Shown piece by piece: positions 8,821 to 17,966 of a stretch of 38,759 nucleotides of DNA. Positions within the stretch are counted from its first letter, which is position 1. Each line of letters opens with the position of its first letter. Source of the DNA: Bacteroidales bacterium (lineage in GTDB: Bacteria > Bacteroidota > Bacteroidia > Bacteroidales > VadinHA17); the NCBI GenBank assembly GCA_012519515.1, contig JAAYQC010000069.1:1-38759 (forward strand). The letters run 5' to 3'. The translations under genes were made by a program, and so were the position numbers. The notes beneath the pieces were generated by a model. It was not told the DNA's origin. It did not search any database and worked only from the letters and a program-made list of their open reading frames with translations.

Positions 8821-11800
8821 TCGATCCACCTGAGCAGGTAGAAATCCTGCTTGTGCGGAAGGTCCTTGTGTTTCGGATAAATCCTTATACCGTAAAAGAA
8901 GGTACCCGCTTTTTCAGGAACCAGATTAGCCCTGTACAGGCATTTCCCGTTCTTGCCGCTGACCAGCTTGAATTCCTGGCTGTCGACAAATTCATATTCC
9001 CCGTCTTTGTTAAGTTGAGTGAAAACGAATTCGACTCCGACATTTTCCTTCGGTATCTTCTTTATATTCAATGCTATCTCAGCCCTGTAATCATGTCCTG
9101 AATGATAGACATTATCATTGGGCTGTTCGAAGCTGTAATTCAGGACTTCTATATTGTCCCATTCCTGCCTCATGGTATTTTTCCAGGAAGCCATTTCCTT
9201 GGCTTTCTCGAAGTTGTTAGCCTTGAAATACTTGCTTCTTGGCCACAGTTTCAGGTAATATCTGTCGATATAATCGTCAAGCATCCTGCGCATGGTAAAT
9301 TCCGGGGCGATCTTTACCATGGTGTTCTTGATATGGCTTATCCATTCTACCGGTACGCCTTCTTCATCCGCGGAATAATACGCGGGTATTATCTCGTATT
9401 CCAGCATATTGTAGATTGTTTCAGCATCGACGTCATTCTGGAGTTCCTGGTTGGTAAACGATCTTTTCTTGGGGAGAGCCCATCCCGCGTAGGCCCGGTA
9501 TCCTTCGACCCACCATCCGTCGAGCACGCTGAAGTGGATTGTGCCGTTCATCACTGCTTTTTCACCGCTTGTGCCTGAAGCTTCCAGCGGGCGGGTAGGA
9601 GTATTGAGCCAGATATCGACTCCCTGTATAAGTCGCTTTGCCAGTTCTATGTCATAGTTCTCGAGGAAAAGAACCTTTCCTGTAAACTGAGGCATCTGTG
9701 AAATCTCCACTATCCTCTTTATCAGATCCTGTCCACCGCCGTCGTGCGGATGGGCTTTTCCGGCATAGATGAACTGCACCGGCCTGTCGGGATCATTGAC
9801 TATCCTTGCCAGCCTGTCCATATCCCTGAACAAAAGAGAAGCCCTTTTGTAAGTGGCAAACCTGCGTGCAAACCCGATAGTCAGCGCCTTATCGTTCAGA
9901 TGAGTGCTTATATTCAGGAGGGTGCGTGGACTTACATGCTTGTCGATCATATCAGACTGCAGTCTCTTCCGTATGTTCACGAAGAGTTTCTTTTTAAGTG
10001 CAGTCTTGACTTCATAGATCTTTTTGTCGTCAATAGTATAGAGTTTCTCCCAGAGGCTTCTGTCGGTCTGGTCGAAATTGGCAGTTCCAAGAAGTTCCCT
10101 GTATACTTCCTGCCACTCCGGAGCTATCCATGTAGGATAATGGACACCGTTGGTGACATGGCCGATATAAAGCTCCTCCTTAAGATATCCGGGCCACAGT
10201 TTATTAAAGAGCCCCTGTGTAACCTCGCCGTGAAGCTTGCTAACCCCGTTCAGTTCCTGCGACATATAAGTTGCCAGGAAGCTCATGTTGAATTTTCTGT
10301 CGGCATCTCCGGGGCAGCGCCCGAGATCCATCAGCTGATCCCAGGTTATATTGAGCCTTGTATGATAATGTGAAATATATTTTCTCAGCAGATCTTCCTC
10401 AAAGGCATCATGGCCTGCCGGCACCGGCGTGTGAGTGGTGAACAGGGTGGATGGCCTTATTGCTTCGACGGCCTGATCGAAAGTAAGATGATACTCCTCG
10501 ATTAGTCTTCTTATTCTTTCAAGGCTGATAAAAGCCGAATGGCCTTCGTTGCTGTGGTAGAGTTCGGGAACGATTCCCATTTCGTTAAGAGCCCTTATGC
10601 CTCCGATACCGAGGATAAGTTCCTGCTTAAGCCTGTTCTCATGGTCGCCTCCATAGAGGTAATGGGTTATCGAACGGTCTTCGGGCAGGTTATCTTCAAA
10701 ATCAGTGTCGAGCAGGAAGAGGGACACCTTGCCTATTTTTGCTTCCCATATCCGGATATTCACTGTTCTTCCCGGCCAGACTATGCTTACCGTACGGTGT
10801 TTTCCCTCGGCATCCTTGACAGGACTGATGGGCAGTCGCGAGAATTCCTCGGCCTCATAGATGGTGAGCTGTTCTCCCTTAAGTCCGAGTTTCTGCTTGA
10901 AATAGCCAAAGCGGTAGAGAAGGCCTATACCTATTATGTTCACATTGGAATCGCTTGCTTCCTTAAGGTAATCGCCGGCAAGTATTCCCAGGCCTCCGGA
11001 GTATATCTTGAGACAGGGATGTATCCCGAATTCCATGGAGAAATAGGCGACCGACGGTTTATCTTTATCCCACGGCCTGCTGATATAGTCCCTGAAAGTC
11101 TTCATTATCTTGTCGAGATCGGTAATGAATTCGTCGTCATCCTCGAGGACCAGCAGTCGTTTATAGTCTATCTTTTCAAGAAGCAGTTTGGGGTTATGCT
11201 GAACCTTTTCCCAGAGTGAGGGATCCATTCTCCTGAAGAGAGATTCAGCTTCCGTGTTCCACGACCACCAGAGATTGTTGGCCAGTTCCTTGAGCGATGA
11301 CAGCTTGTCGGGAACATCGCTCTGTATGTAAATATCCTTCCAGACAGGTATCTGGTGAGGTTTCCGTACCTCTCTGCCCGGAGCCTCAACAAACTGAGCG
11401 AATTCCCGGGGCTCCTCTCTTCTTATACTGCTCTGTTCCAGGGCTATCTTATAGGCCTCGAAGTAGTACTTCACCAGGTTGTCCCACATGGCTATCCTGG
11501 ATATCTCATGAGCCCTGAACCTGGCTTCCCTGATCTCTCCTTCGGAAAGGCTCAGGTATTTCCTTATGAAATCCCTGATATCGCTGACAACACTTTTTTC
11601 GTTGTCATCGGTCCTTTCTATTACTGCAATTCCGTTTCCATGGTCCTTGCAATACTCCTTGACCCACAGGCCGAATCCCGAGAGCGAAGTAGTAATGGTC
11701 GGAATGGAGAACATAAGACTTTCGAGGGGGGTGTATCCCCAGGGTTCATAGTATGAAGGGAACACCGACAGGTCGAAGCCTATAAGGAGGTCGTAGTACG

Positions 11801-13040
11801 ACAGGTTGAATATTCCATCGTTACCATTCAGGTATGAAGGTGCAAATATAATCTTGACCTTTTCTTTCTTTTCATTTGTAAGCCCGTTACGGCTTATATT
11901 TCCGAGCACCGGATCGCTTGACGGATAATGCAGGCAATGAGTCAGGTAACGGTCGACCCCGTTCGGCGAACCGTTATTGTACAGAATATCTATCAGATCC
12001 TCGCGGGGCCCCCGGTGGTAAGCAGGCATCAGAAGGAATGCAACGCATTCACGGTTGAGCTTCTCTTCCTTGTTAAGCTCTCCGAGGGAGTCGATGAAGA
12101 TATCGACGCCCTTGTTGCGGTATTCATATCTTCCGCTGTTTACAATGAACATGCAGTTTTCGTCAAGTTTATATCCGAGTACTGCCTCAGCGACACTTCT
12201 CAGTTTATCCTTTGCTGCCTGCTGTTTCTTTGCGAATTCCTGGGCAGGAGGGACGAATGAATCCTCAAAGCCGTTGGGAGTCACAAGGTCGACGTCTTTA
12301 CCGAGGAAGTATGAACATTCCTTCGCGGTTATCCCGCTTACTGTTGTGAATACATCGGCTTCGGCAGCCGATATTTTTTCAAGCGACTGTTTTGCAACCA
12401 CGTTGAATTCCCTGGCAATCTGAACGGAATTATATTCTTTGAGTTTACCGTAGAGAGGCCTGTTATTGCCGGCAATCGATCGCCCTAACACTGTGGCATG
12501 GGTGGTAAAGGCTGTGGCTATCCATGGAGCGGATTTTTCGAGGTACAGTATTCCCGTACCGGTCATCCATTCATGAAACTGTGCAATAATATTATGGTGT
12601 TCACGGTAGCACGATGTAAAGCTTTCTATTACCTTTCCGGCGGCAAATCCGAACAGGGCAGGCTCCACGTAGTCCCATTGTCCGGTTATACTGTCGAGTT
12701 TATATGTTTCCCAGAACCTGGCAAATATCTCATTCTGTTGTCCGAAATAAGGCGTGAAATCAATAAGCAGAACAATAGGTTTCCCGGCAATGTTCCAGCG
12801 GCCGGTTTTAACTCTCAGTCCTTCTTTTTCAGCCAATGGCCTCCACTCGGGAAACAAGGATTCATCAGGGATGAACTCCGGGTTTTTAATGTCTTCTCTC
12901 CACACATCGGGCCCGATGGTAATATAGTTATCGCCAAGCTCATTGACTATGTTCAGCGCTTTTGTTGAAATTACAGTATGAATACCTCCGACCTTGTTGC
13001 ATACTTCCCAACTGGTCTCAAAAATTAGTTCAACATTCAT
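8817..13040 (-). CDS. GT3 glycogen synthase (N-terminal) fused to DUF3417/GT35 alpha-glucan phosphorylase (C-terminal), plus C-terminal beta-rich domain
   Basis: 1407-aa. N-term ETSWEVCNKVGGIHTVISTKA, GRYEYRNKGVDIFID and YEPWGYTPLE (E-x7-E) are GT3. From about residue 562 DUF3417 (LSSLKELANNLWWSWN) and GT35 motifs (HSNEGHSAF, RPLEASGTSGEKAVMNGTIHFSVLDGWWVEGY). Single uninterrupted frame. Confidence 0.95.
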   Translation of the reverse strand: MNVELIFETSWEVCNKVGGIHTVISTKALNIVNELGDNYITIGPDVWREDIKNPEFIPDESLFPEWRPLAEKEGLRVKTGRWNIAGKPIVLLIDFTPYFGQQNEIFARFWETYKLDSITGQWDYVEPALFGFAAGKVIESFTSCYREHHNIIAQFHEWMTGTGILYLEKSAPWIATAFTTHATVLGRSIAGNNRPLYGKLKEYNSVQIAREFNVVAKQSLEKISAAEADVFTTVSGITAKECSYFLGKDVDLVTPNGFEDSFVPPAQEFAKKQQAAKDKLRSVAEAVLGYKLDENCMFIVNSGRYEYRNKGVDIFIDSLGELNKEEKLNRECVAFLLMPAYHRGPREDLIDILYNNGSPNGVDRYLTHCLHYPSSDPVLGNISRNGLTNEKKEKVKIIFAPSYLNGNDGIFNLSYYDLLIGFDLSVFPSYYEPWGYTPLESLMFSIPTITTSLSGFGLWVKEYCKDHGNGIAVIERTDDNEKSVVSDIRDFIRKYLSLSEGEIREARFRAHEISRIAMWDNLVKYYFEAYKIALEQSSIRREEPREFAQFVEAPGREVRKPHQIPVWKDIYIQSDVPDKLSSLKELANNLWWSWNTEAESLFRRMDPSLWEKVQHNPKLLLEKIDYKRLLVLEDDDEFITDLDKIMKTFRDYISRPWDKDKPSVAYFSMEFGIHPCLKIYSGGLGILAGDYLKEASDSNVNIIGIGLLYRFGYFKQKLGLKGEQLTIYEAEEFSRLPISPVKDAEGKHRTVSIVWPGRTVNIRIWEAKIGKVSLFLLDTDFEDNLPEDRSITHYLYGGDHENRLKQELILGIGGIRALNEMGIVPELYHSNEGHSAFISLERIRRLIEEYHLTFDQAVEAIRPSTLFTTHTPVPAGHDAFEEDLLRKYISHYHTRLNITWDQLMDLGRCPGDADRKFNMSFLATYMSQELNGVSKLHGEVTQGLFNKLWPGYLKEELYIGHVTNGVHYPTWIAPEWQEVYRELLGTANFDQTDRSLWEKLYTIDDKKIYEVKTALKKKLFVNIRKRLQSDMIDKHVSPRTLLNISTHLNDKALTIGFARRFATYKRASLLFRDMDRLARIVNDPDRPVQFIYAGKAHPHDGGGQDLIKRIVEISQMPQFTGKVLFLENYDIELAKRLIQGVDIWLNTPTRPLEASGTSGEKAVMNGTIHFSVLDGWWVEGYRAYAGWALPKKRSFTNQELQNDVDAETIYNMLEYEIIPAYYSADEEGVPVEWISHIKNTMVKIAPEFTMRRMLDDYIDRYYLKLWPRSKYFKANNFEKAKEMASWKNTMRQEWDNIEVLNYSFEQPNDNVYHSGHDYRAEIALNIKKIPKENVGVEFVFTQLNKDGEYEFVDSQEFKLVSGKNGKCLYRANLVPEKAGTFFYGIRIYPKHKDLPHKQDFYLLRWID

Positions 13041-13097
13041 TATACAATATATTGGTTCAGATTTTAAGCTTATATCACTTAAGATTATAACTCAGAT

Positions 13098-14528
13098 TTA
13101 CTTAGAAGATTTTCCCGGCTTCGATTTTTTTGCAGTTATTTTTTTTCCCGCGGTCTTTGTTTTCGTCTTTACCGCCTGAATCGGTGCGGTTGCCGGTTCA
13201 GTTTTCCTTCTGCTTGCCGACTTCCTCCTAAGTTCGTCTATCTGGGCTTTCTGCTCATCGATAATGGATTCCTTTTCCTTTATCAGCTCATTAAGCTTTG
13301 ATATTTCGGCATGGCTATCCCTGTCGGGAACGAAACGGTTGACCCTGATCTCAAAGTCGCTTATCACGTTCATATAGTTCATAAAAGCATCATAGGGAGT
13401 GTCGTATGGATTGAAATATGCATGCACGGCACCGTCGGAAAAGAACTTCGTGGCCATATAGTAGAAATGGTCGCTTGCCTGAAGGTATTCCCAGTCTTTT
13501 TTTATCTGGACATCATCACATCTGTTCACCTTGTCAGTGAGGTTATATAGTTTCTCAAGGGCGGCAACCTGAAGTTCATTACCGTGCCATGCTGTAATAT
13601 CACGTTCTTCGTCGGCCCATGAAATGGGGGAAGGAACGCTGATAGCCGAGACAGGCTGGAGGTTTTCCGCCACCTCCGTCGGTGTCATGAATTTGAATGG
13701 TGTTTTCTTCAGGATTGTCGCGGGCAGATGTTCCAGGAACTCGAATATCCCGGTGTCCTTATGATTATGCTCCCCGAATGTCTCATAGTCGAGGAAGATG
13801 TTGACCAGTTCGCTCTTGGGTGCTATTTTGGCTATCCATGCTGCATACTTGTCGGTTGTGAGAGGCCATTCAGCCCATGCCCTGTTTGAGAACCTGAAGG
13901 CAATATCATCGCTCAGTACAAAGTTTCTCAGAAGCACTTTCAGCCTCGGGTTGATGGAATTGCAATAAAGGAAATTAGGGCTCTTCCATCCGAGAACATG
14001 CTTGGCTCCTTCCGTAAGCATCGATTTGAATCCCATGTCGGCGACCCACGATCCTATCTGGTCGGAATAGATCAGTTCGGTATTTCTGAAAGAAGTGCTT
14101 TCATAGCCGATGTGTTCCCTGAGCATTTCCCTGTGAGCGTTGATCTGATGTTCAAATTCGCTTCTCGTTTTTATTGATGCAAGCGAGTGCGACTCTGTTT
14201 CGGCCAGGAATTCCACCATTCCCGTTTCAGCCAGCTTCCTGAATGAATCCAGGACTTCCGGGGCATACAGCTGGAACTGCTTTATCACAAGGCCGGTAAG
14301 CGAAAAGGTCACTTTAAACTTGCCCTTGTTTTTCTGGATCTGATCGAGGATTATCGCGTTGGCCGGCAGATAGCAGTTGTCAGCCACCTTTCTCATGATC
14401 GACTCGTTGGTGAAATCGTCATAGTAATAATGGTCATGCCCCAGGTCAAAGAACCTGTATCTTTTAAGCCTGAAAGGCTGATGCACCTGAAAATAAAAGC
14501 ATATTGCTTTTTTGCCTGTTACACTCAT
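13098..14528 (-). CDS. Glycoside hydrolase family 57 (alpha-amylase/4-alpha-glucanotransferase-like) with basic C-terminal tail
   Basis: CFYFQVHQPFRLKRYRFFD, FRNTELIYSD (nucleophile region), FLDYETFGEHNHKDTGI (acid/base region). Confidence 0.93.
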   Translation of the reverse strand: MSVTGKKAICFYFQVHQPFRLKRYRFFDLGHDHYYYDDFTNESIMRKVADNCYLPANAIILDQIQKNKGKFKVTFSLTGLVIKQFQLYAPEVLDSFRKLAETGMVEFLAETESHSLASIKTRSEFEHQINAHREMLREHIGYESTSFRNTELIYSDQIGSWVADMGFKSMLTEGAKHVLGWKSPNFLYCNSINPRLKVLLRNFVLSDDIAFRFSNRAWAEWPLTTDKYAAWIAKIAPKSELVNIFLDYETFGEHNHKDTGIFEFLEHLPATILKKTPFKFMTPTEVAENLQPVSAISVPSPISWADEERDITAWHGNELQVAALEKLYNLTDKVNRCDDVQIKKDWEYLQASDHFYYMATKFFSDGAVHAYFNPYDTPYDAFMNYMNVISDFEIRVNRFVPDRDSHAEISKLNELIKEKESIIDEQKAQIDELRRKSASRRKTEPATAPIQAVKTKTKTAGKKITAKKSKPGKSSK

Positions 14529-14530
14529 AT

Positions 14531-15829
14531 CTAGTTCTTATTTTGCCAAATCACTCTGTAATAAATATCTCTTACGTGTCGAGCCGAATTATCCCATTTA
14601 AGTCTTACCACTTCTTCCTTTCCGTTCTTGATAAACATTTTTGAAAGAGCGGGATAATTAAGTATTCCGTAGATGGCATCAGCCATTGCGTCGATATCCC
14701 AGAAATCGGTTTTGACGGCATGAGTCAGAATTTCTGACACGCCCGACTGTTTGCTGATTATAACCGGCACGTTCGACTGCATGGCTTCAAGCGGGGAAAT
14801 TCCGAAAGGCTCTGAAACCGACGGCATAATGTAAACATCGCTCATATTTAGCATTGTGAATACATCATTTCCTTTAAGGAAGCCTGTGAAATGGAACCTG
14901 TCGGTTATTTTCAGTGCGGCGGCTCTTCGCATCATTTTCTCCATCATGTCGCCCGAACCTGCCATTACGAATCTCACGTTGGGCATTACCTTAAGCACCT
15001 TGTGCGCGGCTTCAATAAAGTATTCAGGGCCCTTCTGCAGGGTAATTCTTCCCAGGAAGGTAACCACCTTGTCGTCAAATCCCTTTTTAAGGGCAACATC
15101 CTGAGAAATCTTGACAGGTTCAACAGCATTGTAGACTGTTTCAACCTTCTCGGGATCGATATGATATTTATTGATAACTATATCCCGGGTAAGATTGCTC
15201 ACCGTGATTATCTTGGATGCGGCATCCATCCCGAGTTTTTCAATCCTGTACACGTCGGGGTTAACATTGCCTCCGCTCCGGTCAAAGTCGGTTGCATGAA
15301 CATGAATCACGAGAGGTTTACCCGAAACCTCCATTGCAGAAATGCCTGCAGGATAGGCAAGCCAGTCGTGTGCATGGATAATGTCGAATTCGTTTTCCTC
15401 GGCAATAACAGAGGCAACCACTGAATACTTGTATATCTCGTCCATCAGTGAACTGCCGTACTTTCCCGAGAAATCGACTGTACCCTCCTCATTGGTCTGC
15501 ACCAGCATCTTATAGCCTGTCGTTTCGGTATTTATACGTTCCCAGAATTCATCCGGATCAGTGTATGGGACTATCTTTGAGGATATCTCGATCATTTCGA
15601 GGGGGCGTCTGAAGCCCTTGTAATGGATTGTTCTGGATGCCACCGGCACCTTGTTCGCTCCAATGAGTTTCACCCTGGTCTGGTCTTCATCGCCCCATGC
15701 CTTTGGTACGACAAAAATAACCTCGAGGTCCTCAAGTGTCGACATACCTTTTGTCAGGCCGTAACTGGCTGTACCCAGCCCGCCGGAGATATGTGGCGGA
15801 AACTCCCAACCGAACATTAATACACGCAT
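14531..15829 (-). CDS. Glycosyltransferase family 4 (glycogen synthase-like)
   Basis: MRVLMFGWEFPPHISGGLGTASYGL, IIHAHDWLAYPAG, VTFLGRITLQKGPEYFIEAA, MPSVSEPFGISPLEAM. Confidence 0.94.
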   Translation of the reverse strand: MRVLMFGWEFPPHISGGLGTASYGLTKGMSTLEDLEVIFVVPKAWGDEDQTRVKLIGANKVPVASRTIHYKGFRRPLEMIEISSKIVPYTDPDEFWERINTETTGYKMLVQTNEEGTVDFSGKYGSSLMDEIYKYSVVASVIAEENEFDIIHAHDWLAYPAGISAMEVSGKPLVIHVHATDFDRSGGNVNPDVYRIEKLGMDAASKIITVSNLTRDIVINKYHIDPEKVETVYNAVEPVKISQDVALKKGFDDKVVTFLGRITLQKGPEYFIEAAHKVLKVMPNVRFVMAGSGDMMEKMMRRAAALKITDRFHFTGFLKGNDVFTMLNMSDVYIMPSVSEPFGISPLEAMQSNVPVIISKQSGVSEILTHAVKTDFWDIDAMADAIYGILNYPALSKMFIKNGKEEVVRLKWDNSARHVRDIYYRVIWQNKN

Positions 15830-15856
15830 ATCACACCTGTTTTATTTTTATTACAA

Positions 15857-17803
15857 TTAATATTTATTCTCAAGCAGATCCATTATTCTCAGGATCTCGC
15901 CAACGCTCCATGCCTGTGAGATGGTTCCGTTAGGTGCGTGAGGCGGGTCGCCGTCGTGGATCTCGGAGATAGTGCTTACTCCGTGTTCGCTCATCACCTC
16001 TTCGAAACCCAGTAAGAGCTTCTTTACCCTTGCCACGCCCTGGTGGTCGTAGACTTTCAGCCATCCTTCACAGAACGGGCCCAGTAGCCACGGCCATACC
16101 GTACCGTTGTGGTAAGCCATATCCCTTTCCTCCTGACTTCCCCCGTATGTCCCCTTGTAAAGAGGGTTTCCGGGCGACAGGGTACGAAGGCCTCTCGGAG
16201 TAAGCAATTCCTTGTCGGCAATATCCAGTACCCGTTTCATCTGGTCTTTGCTTAGCATTGAATAGGGAAGAGAAACTGCGATCAGCATGTTTGGTCTCAC
16301 TGAATAGTTCTTTCCTTCTTCATCATTTACATAATCGGCAAGGAGTCCCTTTGCATGATCACAGAACACTTCATGGAACGATTGCTTTATGAGTTCGGGA
16401 AGAGCTTCGTATTCCTTCACAAACTTCCTGTCCTTAACCTTCCGTGCCAGATCGAGGGTGAAACAAACGGCATTGTACCACAGTGCATTTATTTCAACAG
16501 CATAGCCGTTCCTCGGTGTAACCGGCACTCCGTTCACCACTGCATCCATCCAGGTCAGTGATTTTCCGGGGGCATCGGCATAGATCAGGCCATTTTCCCT
16601 CATCCCGATATTGAATCCGGTTCCTTCCCTGTAAGCATTGAGAACCGATTTCATCGCGTTCCCGTAATGTTCCCATGCATCGCTGCCTCCGTTTTCGAGA
16701 TACTGCTGGACAGCCCAGAAAAACCAGAGAGGGGCATCAACTGAGTTAAATGCAGGATTATCGGGATTTCCCATATTGGGGAACAACCCGTCCTTCATAC
16801 TGCCGATCTGTGTGTCGAGAACATCGCGGTAAAGCTGAAGCTTTTTATCAGGCCTCGCGGTTGCCAGCCCGGGAAGAGCTATAAATGTATCTCTGCCCCA
16901 TGATCCGAACCATGGATACCCGGCGATGATAAGGGTCTTACCCTGCCTGCGCTCCACGAATTGCTGAGCTGCATTCTTGAGGCAGTTTGAGAAATTGCTT
17001 CTTGGGATTTTGCCGCTGACGGTCTTGGTAAATTTCGACTTGAAGCCGCTTGGTTTTTCTTCCCTGGTTGAAGCCGAAAAAACAATGACGTCTCCCTCTC
17101 CGGCTTCCAGTTCAAAGAAACCGGGAGTGAAAAGGTCCTCGGAATAGTCATATCCCCTCTTTTGCTCCTCGATGTACTCTACACCGCGGTACCAGTCGGG
17201 AACATGAACGAACTCCGGTTTCCTCGAGAATTGCATATGCAGATAGGGGAATCCCTCATAGAGCTTCATTTTTATCCCGTTGGGAATGAATTCAACCTTG
17301 GTATTGGCTGCAAGATTTGCATGTGTCAGTTCATGTATGTTCCTGAAGGCAAGAAATGGGCGGATCTGAAGCTTCATCGGCTCCGATGCCTCAAGGATAG
17401 TGTACCTCGACAGGTATTGTTCCTCGTAATGAACAAGAAGCCTTTCATGCTTTAGTTTCACACCTCCCACCCTGAAAATCCTTGATGGAATTATTTCCAT
17501 CCCGAGTTCCTCGATATACTTGTGTCCCTTGGGGCTGTAATAATCTCCCCTGTATTTCCTTATACCTATGTTGAAGCTCTTGTCCTGATTCACTATAGTG
17601 GTGTCAATAGAGGAAAGAAGCACATGCCGTTCTCCTCCGAAAGCATCAATCGGGCAAACAAGAAGACCATGATATTTTCTCGTGTTGCATCCGACAATTG
17701 TGGTTGCGGAGTAGGACCCTGCACGGTTGGCCCTTATCACTTCCCTCGAAAGCGAAAACTCGAGGTTGACAATCTGTGCCTTTTCAAACTTGATATAACT
17801 CAT
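15857..17803 (-). CDS. Glycogen debranching enzyme / amylo-alpha-1,6-glucosidase (ORF track start 17851; ATG at 17803 more likely)
   Basis: N-terminal GDE domain (NRAGSYSATTIVGCNTRKYHGLLV) and C-terminal (GYPWFGSWGRDTFIALPGL, YHNGTVWPWLLGPFCEG, SQAWSVGEILR). Confidence 0.95.
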   Translation of the reverse strand: MSYIKFEKAQIVNLEFSLSREVIRANRAGSYSATTIVGCNTRKYHGLLVCPIDAFGGERHVLLSSIDTTIVNQDKSFNIGIRKYRGDYYSPKGHKYIEELGMEIIPSRIFRVGGVKLKHERLLVHYEEQYLSRYTILEASEPMKLQIRPFLAFRNIHELTHANLAANTKVEFIPNGIKMKLYEGFPYLHMQFSRKPEFVHVPDWYRGVEYIEEQKRGYDYSEDLFTPGFFELEAGEGDVIVFSASTREEKPSGFKSKFTKTVSGKIPRSNFSNCLKNAAQQFVERRQGKTLIIAGYPWFGSWGRDTFIALPGLATARPDKKLQLYRDVLDTQIGSMKDGLFPNMGNPDNPAFNSVDAPLWFFWAVQQYLENGGSDAWEHYGNAMKSVLNAYREGTGFNIGMRENGLIYADAPGKSLTWMDAVVNGVPVTPRNGYAVEINALWYNAVCFTLDLARKVKDRKFVKEYEALPELIKQSFHEVFCDHAKGLLADYVNDEEGKNYSVRPNMLIAVSLPYSMLSKDQMKRVLDIADKELLTPRGLRTLSPGNPLYKGTYGGSQEERDMAYHNGTVWPWLLGPFCEGWLKVYDHQGVARVKKLLLGFEEVMSEHGVSTISEIHDGDPPHAPNGTISQAWSVGEILRIMDLLENKY

Positions 17804-17916
17804 ATGCAAATCTTTTTTATACGTCAATAAAAGTTTTAAAAGATACTTCATTTTATTGAACCATGCAAAAGCAATTCTATAAAATGTGTACAGGGCTTAA
17901 CCTGAAAAAAAAAGAA

Positions 17917-17924
17917 TAACTTTG
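17917..17924 (+). promoter_or_regulatory. -7 element TAACTTTG upstream of TlpA-like gene
   Basis: TAnnTTTG match about 43 bp upstream of the ATG at 17967. Confidence 0.45.
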
Positions 17925-17966
17925 CAACTCAATAAAACAAACTAAATAACAAATAACCTTTCCTGC

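Noticed and set aside
10539-11219. 226-aa plus-strand ORF and other long antisense ORFs inside the GT3-GT35 gene (8853-9101, 9102-9578, 9744-10373, 11355-11756, 12498-12968)
   Set aside because: Shadow ORFs opposite a strongly supported coding frame; no recognisable domain and amino-acid composition typical of antisense reading.
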